This document shows, one piece after another, positions 40,601 through 45,700 of a stretch of 64,000 nucleotides of DNA. The DNA comes from Hermatobates lingyangjiaoensis. Taxonomy: Eukaryota > Arthropoda > Insecta > Hemiptera > Hermatobatidae. Where the stretch lies: NCBI GenBank assembly GCA_026182355.1, contig JAPFBL010000372.1, positions 112,001 to 176,000 of the forward strand, given 5' to 3'. The position numbers and the translations under genes were made by a program. Below the pieces are notes generated by a model. That model saw only the letters and a program-made list of their open reading frames with translations. It did no database searches and was not told the origin of the DNA. The first letter of the stretch is position 1. The number at the start of each line of letters is the position of its first letter.

Positions 40601-42562
40601 GGTTGAAATATCTTAGTCTTTTTTTCCAACAATTTCATATTGTTGTTTGATCATTGATTATTATTTCACGTGTTTATTGTAATATCTTATTGGCAGCAGA
40701 TTTTCTTGTAAACAAATTTTAGAAATATACAGCAGCTTCTGCATTCATGACTTTTATGCTTATATATTCAAGCCGCCTGACTGTTTTCCATTTGGGTTGA
40801 GAAAAGTTCACAAAGAAGCTGTCCTAAGGACATATTAAATACATTCTTGGTATTTAATAAGTTTACTGTTCAGTAAACTTTTTTTAAACCTCTATTTCAG
40901 TCTTTATTTTGACTTATTTTGCCAACTGTATATTTAATATATATATATATAAATATATAGTTCAATATAAACAAAGAAACATAGAGAAATCAGAAGAACA
41001 CACTTACAGTCTCTAATTTTCGGTTTGAACCGTCTTCAGGAGAGATAAGAGAGGGAAACCAAGCGCACTGGATCAGAGACGGTTGGAGACCAACAGTGTT
41101 GCCGCATGCGCGCCCGTTCACAGAAAATAAGGTAGACAGGAATCAATTTATAATTAATTTATAATTTATAAAATAAAATAAAATAATGGAATATGAAAAC
41201 AATAATATATAAAAAAGAAAAAATTGAAAAAAATGAGGGAAATTGATACAGAGAAATTGATACATAAACAAAAGTGCTGACTAAGCTATGATAAAATAAA
41301 ATAAAACTAAGAATACAAATAATAATAACAAATGAAATAATTTAATAAAAAATGTGAAAAGGCAAGGAACTTTTAGACATTATCGCTTTAGATTGAGGCC
41401 AGGTGCACTGCGTGCACTTAATAGCCAAATATGGGCTTCTTCGGAGGCTCGTAGTGTGAGATCTTTGCTGTCAGACAAAGATCTCAGCAAAGATCTCACA
41501 CTACGAGCCTCCGAAGAAGCCCATATTTGGCTATTAAGTGCGCGCAGTGCACCTGGCCTCAATCTAAAGCGATAATGTCTAAAAGTTCCTTGCCTTTTCA
41601 CATTTTTTATTAAATTATTTCATTTGTTATTATTATTTGTATTCTTAGTTTTATTTTATTTTATCATAGCTTAGTCAGCACTTTTGTTTATGTATCAATT
41701 TCTCTGTATCAATTTCCTTATTTTTTCAATTTTTTCTTTTTTATATATTATTGTTTTCATATTCCATTATTTTATTTTATTTTATAAATTATAAATTAAT
41801 TATAAATTGATTCCTGTCTACCTTATTTTCTGTGAACGGGCGCGCATGCGGCAACACTGTTGGTCTCCAACCGTCTCTGATCCAGTGCGCTTGGTTTCCC
41901 TCTCTTATCTCTCCTGAAGACGGTTCAAACCGAAAATTAGAGACTGTAAGTGTGTTCTTCTGATTTCTCTATGTTTCTTTGTTTATATTGAACTATATTT
42001 GTCCGTTTTGGATCGTATTTCCAACGAAAAAAAGTGTATATATATATATATATATATATATATCCTTAGGAGAACTTCTTTTTAAACTTCTCTCAACGGA
42101 CCCGAAAATAGTAAGGTGACTTGAACATACACGCATAAAAGTCGTGAATGTGGAAGCTGTCATACTTATTAATAATAATAATATATATATATATGTATCA
42201 ACCTCTAAACCATAGTTCAAAATTTATGAAAATGACTTGTCATATTTATGAATTTCTTACTGTGGTTTAGATGTTCACTGTTATGTCTTGTTATGTATAA
42301 GTGCAGGTATAATGAGAATAGGTAGAGTGAAGTAGATGTGCCTGGTCATGTAGTGGTGTTTTCAGGTGTCCGAGTAACAGAAGCCGTAGTGAACGCGATC
42401 TGCATGCTCAGGAGACATGACCTTTTCAGCTGTTCAGTCGTTCTTGCGAAATGGAGACCCTCTTCAGGTTACCTCACCAAGAATATGGCAGACAGTATAA
42501 GAACTGTACTTTCCGCCAAACCAATTCTTTATTGGAAAAAATTCATTTCTAGATATAGCTGA
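8933..42562 (+). CDS. ICE1: ICE1 homologue (little elongation complex subunit 1), spliced
   Basis: ICE1 is the scaffold of the nuclear little elongation complex, which recruits ELL and drives RNA polymerase II transcription of snRNA genes. Fifteen exons join in phase with GT-AG borders: 8933-9003, 9083-9206, 10390-10534, 12722-12781, 13139-13189, 15701-18421, 19295-19381, 19452-21167, 23970-24087, 25901-26096, 27609-27792, 30240-30422, 31224-31373, 39278-39370 and 42366-42562 (TGA at 42560). The sum is 6096 bases, 2031 residues plus stop, against about 2270 in human ICE1, and the layout matches: N-terminal coiled coil, huge disordered middle, helical C-terminus. The assignment rests mainly on the C-terminus (see 25901-42562). 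The start codon is not identified: the first exon opens without an ATG, so one or more 5' exons are missing or include 4603-4704. It ends 191 bp from the convergent NME5 stop. Confidence 0.85.
10258..10348 (+). mobile_element. PLE fragment, family F, next to an ICE1 splice acceptor
   Basis: GAACAC-TAC-GTGTTC (10265-10279) is a perfect hairpin followed by GAAACGCGTTG, TTTATACCATTAAATTTTGA, TATGTGGAGA and TTTTTACCCTACAG. The same block is at 29990-30160 and 44050-44210. It ends about 40 bp before the acceptor at 10388-10389. Confidence 0.75.
10890..10995 (+). mobile_element. Second PLE family F fragment
   Basis: CTATGTGTTCGAAATGCGTT at 10908-10927 followed by GTTTTATGTGGAAACTTG is a diverged copy of the block at 10258-10348. 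The rest of 10535-12190 is AT-rich intron with the foldback at 11182-11545. Confidence 0.55.
11182..11545. mobile_element. PLE family A foldback flanked by TA arrays
   Basis: Two TA arrays (about 11182-11221 and 11283-11324) are followed by a palindrome. Its arms, 11325-11414 and 11419-11508, are nearly identical with a loop of about 4 bases; the right arm runs on to 11538 and ends in another TA tract. Each arm, read outward from the centre, gives CTCTGACGAAGACCGCTTG, TTACGGTTGAAAGATCTTAG and a GTTTGATCATTGATTG tail. The open frame on the minus strand here is only TA repeat. Confidence 0.85.
12193..12489 (+). mobile_element. Short non-autonomous Helitron
   Basis: The 5' end TCTGTATATATAAAATACAA and internal GTGTGTCCGCTATAGAAATA match the copy at 54952-55167. 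The 3' end TACCCGGCATGTCAGATAG followed by T is a worn version of the GC hairpin plus CTAG-T end seen at 29092. Helitrons insert between A and T, start with TC and end in CTRR after a hairpin. The apparent ORF here is not a gene. Confidence 0.65.
12782..14615. other. ICE1 introns, sparse repeats
   Basis: Contains the small exon 13139-13189. Otherwise I see an imperfect inverted repeat around 13332-13385 (GAGTAAGTAATTTAATTTACT and mirror), and a GC-rich hairpin-like piece at 13505-13575 that shares CGAGGTG and CACGCGGAGGC with 1566-1590. No other exon is supported. Confidence 0.4.
14620..14950. mobile_element. Degenerate PLE family F foldback
   Basis: The left arm, on the minus strand, reads CCTGATCATGAACAGTAAG then TGTCCGAAACGCGTTGC (14655-14690). 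The right arm on + reads CTTGATGATGAAACCAAGTG then TTCGAAACGCATG (14890-14923). Both continue outward into a shared AATCCTTGTGGTGAA block. Confidence 0.65.
14997..15260 (+). pseudogene. PLE N-terminal ORF fragment, TA tract and family E motif
   Basis: 15001-15150 encodes QLSPAQKKIVRKLEAISRK, then IEFNNTCLNEDLLPKYTNI, and passes directly into a TA array (15152-15178). After it, CTGATGA at 15209-15215 leads to the hairpin GAATG-TTGAT-CATTC (15217-15231) and GAAACATGTCGACC, the family E motif of the palindrome at 37000-37540. Two different PLE pieces are therefore joined at a TA tract. Confidence 0.7.
15701..18421 (+). CDS. ICE1: ICE1 first giant exon (disordered, acidic)
   Basis: A single 2721-bp exon of about 907 codons, rich in Ser, Asn, Asp, Glu and Lys with little hydrophobic order, as in the long middle of ICE1 proteins; vertebrate ICE1 also has one very large central exon. 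The upstream acceptor is TTTTACAG at 15693-15700. The ORF runs to 18579, but GGTAAATAT at 18421 marks the donor and the residues beyond it are low-complexity intron. Visible motifs are basic nuclear-localisation-like clusters at about 16711-16740 (VKRKKIRKG) and 18114-18146 (KKKSKKKRKVK), and an acidic casein-kinase-2-like stretch DYSSDSDEDDTPL near 17975-18013. No enzymatic domain. Confidence 0.8.
18422..19294. mobile_element. Intron with degenerate PLE family A foldback and a SINE
   Basis: 18745-18905 is a worn family A pair: the left arm (CTAAGATCTTTCAATCG, CATCTTCAGCAGAGTC) and right arm (TTCTGACGAAGACCACTTG, TTTTGGTTGAAAGATCTTAA). 18916-19160 is a headless SINE on + (CTCGATTTATTCACTCGGG; GGACGTTAAGCCATCGG), with tail type 2 (ATCAAACAAAAAGTCGG, TGACGTTGTCACCCGCTA) as at 25406-25722. 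Confidence 0.75.
19295..21167 (+). CDS. ICE1: ICE1 small exon plus second giant exon
   Basis: Exon 19295-19381 (CLPQISVDEVLNEYVYKEA..) and exon 19452-21167 (about 572 codons) are split by a 70-bp intron (GTATAT..TTTTTAG). The short intron happens to stay open with an ATG at 19331, but the two exons are in different frames and the phases require splicing. The protein is again acidic and disordered (EEEESNAIDIYDCPASPDEQ), with a short helical, more conserved-looking end (SDVDIKNEWKKLKEEQELIQ, then FECALDHWHNYVN). The donor is GTACGT at 21168. Confidence 0.78.
21541..21930 (+). pseudogene. PLE 3' end: GIY-YIG endonuclease C-terminus
   Basis: 21541-21735 encodes HIRNSNHVINWNEANELIYV, then SSERRRNIVESALIKNF and NRLGLYKLDEVLI, ending in TAG. 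HxxNxNHxIDW-like and RRNIVESALI are hallmarks of the C-terminal nuclease region of Penelope-like ORFs. It closely matches 5050-5277. A diverged tail with TTGACGAAAGGCCTTAGAGC (21852-21871) parallels ACGAAAGGCCTTAAAGC beside the other copy. It is 5'-truncated after a (CA)n/(TA)n tract. Confidence 0.8.
21945..22545. mobile_element. PLE family D palindrome (about 600 bp)
   Basis: Arms of roughly 270 bp flank a 60-bp spacer at about 22213-22272. The right arm, read outward, has CTGAAGATGGTCAACGATGA (22361-22380) then CTGAAACGTTGG, and from 22422 an ATG opening NFQDKTFGELLFHIPENFK and LIRKLEKLKRK, homologous to the peptide at 36742. It ends in a TA tract. The left arm mirrors this. Confidence 0.85.
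22557..22735. mobile_element. PLE family A foldback, partly deleted
   Basis: The left arm is intact (CAAACCACAATATGAAATGG, CCGTAACAAGCGGTCTTCG). Most of the right arm's inner part is lost; its outer part remains (TTTGATCATTGATTGTTA, CACGTGTTTATGTGAAATC). It begins directly at a TA tract. Confidence 0.75.
22736..23969. other. ICE1 intron with a degenerate PLE foldback
   Basis: 23470-23645 holds two arms: minus-strand CTCCTTCTCCTGAAGACGG with a GATTTC block, and plus-strand CTCCTCAAGATGACGATGTA followed by TGTCGAAATGTTGAAGTGAG. The rest is AT-rich with no exon before the acceptor at 23968. Confidence 0.55.
23970..24087 (+). CDS. ICE1: ICE1 exon between disordered and C-terminal regions
   Basis: A 118-bp exon with a strong polypyrimidine tract before AG and GTAAGT after. 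It encodes DIKMMEDYVFSIMTATENVQ, then EKITSAAAKMRNISIGHLS. In phase with its neighbours; an amphipathic helix is likely. In human ICE1 an equivalent helical segment precedes the conserved end. Confidence 0.75.
24088..25147. other. ICE1 intron, nothing recognised
   Basis: AT-rich with TA-rich patches near 24320-24360. I find no exon, TIR pair or repeat family copy. The frame open at 24204-24422 is low complexity. Confidence 0.4.
25148..25392. mobile_element. Short Tc1/mariner-like MITE
   Basis: The left end GGGGGGTGCAAAAGTAAGTA and the complement of the right end, CAGGGGGGTGAAAAAATAGG, are inverted matches and both abut TA, the expected target duplication. The internal 200 bp is AT-rich and non-coding. 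The G-run length on the left may be unreliable. Confidence 0.55.
25406..25722 (+). mobile_element. Full tRNA-derived SINE, tail type 2
   Basis: The head (25406-25485) is tRNA-like: A box region TTACTCAGTGGTTAACG, B box GGATTCGATCCCC, and complementary ends GGCCAGG/TCTGGCC. The body has GTCGTCCCTCGGAGAGGATG and GAGTTAGGCAAAATTTT. The tail is ATCAAACAAAAAC then GGCTGACGTTATCACCCGCT. The head drives RNA polymerase III promoters in such elements. Confidence 0.9.
25901..42562 (+). CDS. ICE1: ICE1 conserved C-terminal helical domain exons
   Basis: Six exons (25901-26096, 27609-27792, 30240-30422, 31224-31373, 39278-39370, 42366-42562) encode about 334 residues. Segments line up with the C-terminus of vertebrate ICE1: LCRQLGWLARSRVFLYDIL corresponds to its CRQLG-LERARLF-Y-LL; LLCKREEWEWASKLMET then HPLLVNWLKG to its LLC..W.W...LWP..KW; and VRVTEAVVNAICML then SVVLAKWR to the last helices. 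These exons have markedly more C and G at third positions than the central exons. Introns are large and full of mobile elements, the biggest being 31374-39277. The final stop follows KKFISRYS. The function of this fold inside the complex is not known to me. Confidence 0.83.
26225..26395 (+). mobile_element. PLE family H fragment with TA tail
   Basis: CTCCTGATGACGACGATGGT (26272-26291), CGAAATATCGATGTGAGTTA and TGTGTCTTTCTGTGTGTTTC, then a TA array at about 26336-26358. The left end starts in a short TA run near 26220. Confidence 0.7.
26396..26712. mobile_element. PLE family G palindrome
   Basis: Left arm AAAAAATGATAGATCGGGAT, GCGGTCAGTTTCTTCC, GCCGACGTTTCGATTTTATT, GGCCTACAAACAGAGGAAAA; the right arm mirrors all of it from 26594 to 26712. 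Spacer of about 70 bp. Outward reading gives AAAATCGAAACGTCGGC. Confidence 0.8.
26740..27115. mobile_element. PLE single arm (family B/C type) plus family I mini-foldback
   Basis: 26740-26970 on the minus strand carries CTCTCCTGATGACGGTTCAA then CCGAAAATTAG, as in the 40955 palindrome. After a TA tract (26965-26982), 26985-27115 is a small inverted pair: CACAAGGGATTCTTGAG and mirror CTCAAGAACCCCTTGTG, the family I arms of 45480-45765. Confidence 0.65.
27290..27572. mobile_element. PLE family B foldback
   Basis: Left arm, complemented: CTTTTCTCCTAAAGACGGAT; right arm: CTTTTCTCCTGAAGACGGAT, TACCCGAAAATTTGAGTTTG, TAAGTGTGTTTCTTTAC, GTTTGGATCGTTTTCC. The centre holds GTTGTAGACGCAACGG. It ends just before the ICE1 acceptor at 27608. 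Confidence 0.8.
27935..28160. mobile_element. PLE family A foldback
   Basis: A pair of arms around about 28050-28065, with the left at 27935-28050 (TTTAACATAAACATGTGAAA to CTATCTTCGTCAGAGTC) and the right at 28065-28155 (CTCTTGACAAACACCGCTTG, TTACGGATAAAAGATC). Several substitutions mark it as older than the copy at 11325. Confidence 0.75.
28161..29090. other. ICE1 intron, nothing recognised
   Basis: AT-rich intron with homopolymer runs. No repeat family or exon can be supported. Confidence 0.4.
29092..29703 (-). mobile_element. Non-autonomous Helitron, complete
   Basis: On the minus strand it starts TCTATATATATAAAAATG (preceded by a second TC) and ends CCCGGGTAAAGCCGGG, TAGATCAGCTAG, then T. 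The 3' end thus has a GC hairpin about 8 bases before CTAG, the Helitron layout, with A/T at the insertion borders. No Rep/helicase is encoded. The other copies are at 12193 and 54952. Confidence 0.8.
29940..30165. mobile_element. PLE family F foldback
   Basis: Left arm GGGTAAAAAGCTAATG, GTCTCCACATATAAAAATTT, AACGCGTTTCGAACACGTAG; right arm GTTGTTTATACCATTAAATT, TTTATATGTGGAGACC, TTAGCTTTTTACCCTACA. The right arm has lost its inner motif. Confidence 0.75.
30423..31223. other. ICE1 intron, nothing recognised
   Basis: Very AT-rich, with runs of ATTACGTAATTAATTACG-type sequence at 30930-30985. No element or exon is supported. Confidence 0.4.
31400..33990 (-). mobile_element. LINE (non-LTR retrotransposon), 5'-truncated, RT nearly intact
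   Basis: The minus-strand ORF 33890-31839 (683 codons) is a non-LTR reverse transcriptase: NYRGISLVNTVCKLF at residues 105-119, NGFRTGRSC 142-150, AFIDFKKAFD 175-184, GLLQGEILSPLLF 234-246, and catalytic YADD 278-281. A C-terminal CX2CX9HX4C knuckle sits at about 610-632 (CTLCNMQEC..). The frame extends upstream (TIIKDYYRFKKKINNSSDL) but is broken by a one-base shift near 33910, and the endonuclease half is missing. In the 3' UTR about 60 bp is duplicated (31602-31665 against 31827-31885). The 3' end comes within about 30 bp of the ICE1 donor at 31374. The clade is not resolved. Confidence 0.9.
33991..34740. other. Interleaved chimera of LINE and 34741-35400 sequence (probable consensus artefact)
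   Basis: The 750 bp alternate, every 5-25 bases, between two unrelated sources that both run in order: LINE positions 33427-33990 and repeat positions 34741-35400. For example GGTTCCGTGTATAAA (LINE) sits directly after CGTTAGAATCT (repeat), and CTATGAGTTGAAG (repeat) follows. Many short insertions occur at the switches. I know no biological process that would braid two sequences like this. Confidence 0.8.
34741..35400. repeat. Unclassified GC-richer repeat unit
   Basis: The minus strand has an open frame (35262-34807, 151 codons) with IPAICEIKVGTASPLQEGRR and IGKLSRDCEPSPGVKAEAAE, containing an internal duplication (VGTASPLQEG against RDCEPSPG). The minus strand also has GAATGACCGAGGAACGGTC followed by GAAACC (about 35354-35325), a hairpin-GAAAC motif of the PLE type. 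34747-35030 is repeated directly at 35407-35693. It is probably PLE-related, but I do not recognise the peptide. Confidence 0.55.
35395..35990. repeat. Perfect-looking palindrome, about 290-bp arms
   Basis: 35395-35690 (ATATGTTGAATGCCAGATTA to TACTGGCTGTTGGTG) is repeated in inverted orientation at 35702-35990 with a centre of only about 10 bases (TTTTGTAAAAAAAA). The same arm also occurs at 34747-35030. The two mirror-image ORFs across it are the same peptide and are not genes. Confidence 0.9.
35987..36055. repeat. (TA)n array, about 34 units
   Basis: Pure TA between the palindrome 35395-35990 and the palindrome starting near 36056. Similar arrays are at 36904-36928, 36944-36982, 37571-37618 and 42034-42062. 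Confidence 0.95.
36056..36873. mobile_element. PLE family D palindrome (about 800 bp)
   Basis: Arms 36091-36470 and 36495-36873 are almost identical, with a centre near 36482. Read outward, each arm has CTGAAGATGGTCAAAGTGAC then CGAAACGTTGG, then an ATG (36742 on the right, complement 36223 on the left) opening MELKNKSFGELVFSLPEEL, KTKFRKLEKL and KMKIGILFN. The left arm continues into TCLNEGLLPKYTNI and then the TA array; the right arm stops 15 codons earlier, also in TA. This is the 5' end and N-terminal ORF of a PLE in head-to-head duplicate. Confidence 0.88.
36630..36655 (+). ncRNA. Hammerhead-like motif (best copy)
   Basis: CTGAAGA (36630-36636), T, stem GGTCA / loop AAG / stem TGACC (36638-36650), GAAAC (36651-36655). 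The order CUGANGA-stem II-GAAA is the hammerhead core, and PLEs are known to carry hammerhead motifs. One unpaired base separates the first core strand from stem II, which canonical hammerheads lack, and stem I and III partners are not obvious, so activity is uncertain. The mirror copy is at 36313-36338. Confidence 0.35.
36985..37570. mobile_element. PLE family E palindrome
   Basis: Arms 37000-37243 and 37262-37540 mirror each other around a GTTCTTTGC-containing centre. Outward they read CCAGAAGATGACTGACGAGC, AGTCGAAACATGTCGATAG, an (AGT)n/AATAGT microsatellite of different length in each arm, then codons for SCDCCNNSKISGNARCKDN and RLFRSLEKYTRKLINRKYG. The right arm reaches TCINEGLLPKYTNI and enters the TA array 37571-37618. 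The left arm is cut after FNQTCI and enters TA as well. Confidence 0.88.
37640..38830. other. ICE1 intron, unassigned
   Basis: 38020-38420 is richer in G+C and has mid-complexity sequence (CAACGGAGCACGACTCTGAG; CGTAATGACGTTAAATAAC) that may be a decayed element. No coding domain, TIR or known repeat is recognised. Confidence 0.35.
38831..39160 (-). mobile_element. Full tRNA-derived SINE, tail type 1, ending in AACCT repeats
   Basis: On the minus strand: tRNA-like head GGGGGCCAGGCTAGCTCAGT..B box GGGGTTCAATCC, body GTCGTCCCTCGGAGAAGG and GAGTTAGGCAAAATTTAGG, tail TCAATCTTCATTGTGTGG then CACAAAGGGCCAACGC. It ends in almost four AACCT units (38849-38831). The tail differs from that of the copy at 25406. 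Confidence 0.88.
39371..40160. other. ICE1 intron, nothing recognised
   Basis: AT-rich. TTCGTATATTTACGCATCTT near 39990-40010 faintly recalls a PLE arm but is too short to call. Confidence 0.35.
40160..40455. mobile_element. PLE family B foldback
   Basis: The left arm (complement of 40170-40320) and right arm (40330-40450) share TCTTTTCTCCTGAAGA, GGATTGCCCGAAATTGTGAG and GTGTTTCTTTACTTTGTGTG. The centre has GTTGTAGACGCAACGG. The right end runs into a TA tract at about 40467-40480. Confidence 0.82.
40480..40690. mobile_element. PLE family A foldback
   Basis: The left arm CAAACCAAAATATGAAATGG..CCGTAACAAGCGGTCTTCG is mirrored by the right arm GAAGAAGACCGCTTGTTACG..TTTGATCATTGATTATTA. It abuts the preceding TA tract. 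Confidence 0.8.
40955..41998. mobile_element. 1.04-kb near-perfect palindrome, PLE family C
   Basis: Arms of about 515 bp run from 40955 to 41470 and from 41482 to 41998. Read outward they contain GCGCACTTAATAGCC (complemented), an AT-rich block, GCATGCGGCAACACTG, CTCTCCTGAAGACGG, TTCAAACCGAAAATTAGAG and TTGTTTATATTGAACTAT. I see only a few substitutions between arms. The outer ends are TA tracts (about 40935-40953, 42034-42062). The mirrored 73-codon ORFs at 41354-41601 are products of the palindrome, not genes. Confidence 0.92.
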
Positions 42563-42753
42563 TGATAGTAAGTGCTTATGATGGAGTCATTTAAAACTTT
42601 TTAAATTAATTCTTGTTCATTTGTAAATATAAACATATGCATTGTTTTTTTTTTATTTTAAAAACGTTATTTATTTTACATTTTTGTACATTATGTATAT
42701 TGTGATGAACTATAAAAAGATTTATTGATTGCCTCGATTTCACTTGACATTCT
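42563..42753. other. Convergent 3' ends of ICE1 and NME5
   Basis: Only 191 bp separate the two stop codons. On the minus strand an AATAAA (complement at 42720-42725) lies 30 bp past the NME5 stop. For ICE1 only an ATTAAA-type signal (42602) is visible. The 3' UTRs must be short or overlap. Confidence 0.6.
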
Positions 42754-45700
42754 TTATTCAAAACATTGATTGATAGATCGCTTGTTTGATTGGTGCATTT
42801 CGAATGGTTGTCTCAGCAGTTCTATTGGCATTTTAGCATTTTTTGTATTATTGGTGAGAAGATAATCAGCCAACCAAAGACGAGGGTTTGATGGTCTTTC
42901 GTTGTTCAGTTCATATAGAGCCGTTTTCAAAATTGGATATAGATTGTCTCTTAAATAATCCATATAATACTGGACTTTTTTATTTGGAAGCACTATTACT
43001 GGAATAAACAAGTAAATATGAAATAATAAATAAATGCAAGATTGAATAAAATTACTGCATAGTTTTAATTCGAAATCACTCGTATATATGTTGAACCAAA
43101 TTGTATTACACTTAGAATAATATGTGGCAGTTTCACTGAATACTGGTATGTGAGGGTATTTTTATATGTGAATGGCTGTGATCCTAAACCCTACCAGTAG
43201 TGGGCGTTCGAGCTTGTGGGAGGCAGTGGTTCTGAAGAGAAAATAAACTGTAGTAATGAGCTAATTTTGATAAAACTGTAGGAATAAATGTGAAGTTGAA
43301 ATATCTGTCTATATTTGATGTTCCTATACACTACATTGTAATGCGCGTGAAAATTACAGCAGTGCTGCGATGCGAGTGTAGGTAGTTTTTAAAAGTCAGG
43401 CCAGTACGTATATACTTGTGTCAAAATTATTTTTTTTGTTATGATTTTAATTATACGTTTTTCTTTTGAAAAATCTTTGGTTTTCTGTGATGATGACTGT
43501 TTATAAACGAGTACTGTAATAAGATGAAAGTCTGGGAGTACTTGATTAGATACTTGATTGTAATTCCATGAAAATAAATATTTTGAGGACTTTCTGGAAT
43601 TTTGAAGGTTAATGGATTTCAACGATTTGGGGGGGGGGGGGGGGGGGGGAGCAAATCTTACGATCTATCCGGGGCAGCAAAAATGGTTGCTGCGCCACAG
43701 GTAAAAGGTATTATTCTCAATCATGATGATGATGCATCCTGGGAACATTCCCCTCTGTCCTAGTATAGCACACTCTGACTCCTATCGGCTTCAAAAGTAG
43801 TTAACACCAGCAATGTTTATTAAAACATGTTGCCAATAGTAGTTAAGAGTATAATAGACAACCCTTTTTGAATTGAAATATATACTCTATGAATTTTGTA
43901 ATTCGCAATAGTAAAATTAAAATCAGACGTAAATAATCTGGAAATTAACTTAATTTAACACACCAAATTGATATTTGTCAAAGAATCTTTATTAACTCTG
44001 ATAAAAATATTTAATTTTATTTAAATATTTTAATTTTAACGTATTGTAATCAGTTATTATATGGTATTTACTCATTATAGGGTAAAAAGCTAATGAAATG
44101 GTCTCCACATATAAAAAAAAGAAGACTGCGTGTTCGAAACGTGTTGTTTATACGATTAAATTTTTATATGTGGAGACCATTTAATTAGTCTTTTACCATA
44201 CAATTAGATAGTTTATTCTCTAATGAGTACACTTTTTTCAAATAAAGTATTACTTTCCATGAAAATTAATAATCTATATGTTGTAACTAAATAAAGAGAT
44301 TGGATTCCTTTGACTAATAACACCTACAGTTAACAATTGAGAAATATATTTATTTGAAAAAGTCATTCAACTAATTATCTTTTATGAATGAAAGTATGTT
44401 TTTTTTTGTTATACAATGTCAAAGTTCAGTTTATCTTGTCCCGGATAAAATTGCGTTTAGAACTAATGAGGTCGAGGTTGCCAGTCTGTAAACAGAAAAC
44501 GGCTATTTTGGGTCTCTAACTCTGTGCGAAAATCACTCCAATGAAGTAAACTTTATAAAGGAAATTTATCAGAATTTCATTGGATCAGAGATAGAGAAAA
44601 GATAAATAACTAACTTTGTAAATACGTTTTTTTTTTATATTAACAGTTAAAATAATGATTTCAAAAAAAATTAATTTAAACTTATTAGTTTATTACTATA
44701 GTTTTTCTATATCCTTAACTATAAAACAAAAAAATACGAATTGTCAAGCTATCCGAAATGTGACAACCTTTACCTGAACGATGATATTACATTTATTGTG
44801 ATGTTTAAAATAAATATTGTTATATATAAATTTATTTCCTGAAAACGATATGTTTTATGTTTGAGAATATTGCAGGGAGCTACGTCAGGAAATGTGGCAG
44901 TAATTCATAAACAAGTTCTGTAGTTGGCGGTGACCATTCATGCACTGCCGTGGTGATGCAACACGTTCTACTTCGCCAAGTAGAGCCGTCATTCCTTCAG
45001 TTCTAGTCAAGAGGTTCAATAAATCATTGTATCACCCCGTTTTTTCTTTCGTGTCTTATCTTTTATAAAAGAAAAAAACCTATGAATAGAATCATTTTGT
45101 TTACCAAAAACACCAAATGTGTTCTATTAACAGCATCGTTTCATCTTATCATTTTTATCAGATGGAGATAGAGCAATATAATAATTGTTAGGTTATGCAA
45201 TAAAATGATGGACAGTTACTTCATTGATTATGGTACAGTAATAAGAAGGCTCCTTCTGATATTACATTGTACCAAATACAGCTATGGAGTTCAAAGCTGT
45301 TCTCACGGTATGTTATGACTGCACCATCGAAATTATTCATAGCCGACTTAACATATAATAAATTTAACTACCATTAACCACTAATTCCTCACGCCTTCCG
45401 TTAAACCTTCAACTAAAATCATTTGATACGATTTTCTTTTTATCTGACTACTAAATTATACATTATATATTTATGATTATATTGATATAGCTTCTCGACC
45501 ACTGATTTTTCAAGTTCACAGAAGGGGTTCTTGAGGATTTTGGTCATAAAAATTCAACTACTGATTATATGCCGACGTTTCGCCAAAAGTTGTTTAGTAT
45601 TTTCAAGGCTAAAAAACAGTCTTGTTTTGTTAAAGCTTGATTGTTTTTTAGCCTTGAAAATGTCAAACAACTTTTGACGAAACGTCAGCATATAATCAGA

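Noticed and set aside
41354..41601. Two 73-codon ORFs on opposite strands with the same peptide
   Set aside because: They are mirror images created by the centre of the 1.04-kb palindrome.
43628..43649. Long poly-G tract as a quadruplex regulator
   Set aside because: It is a single uninterrupted run in a deep intron and its length is unreliable in sequencing; no promoter is nearby.
44870..45060. Solo LTR with AATAAA and a following T-rich stretch
   Set aside because: No TG..CA ends, target duplication or paired LTR can be seen.
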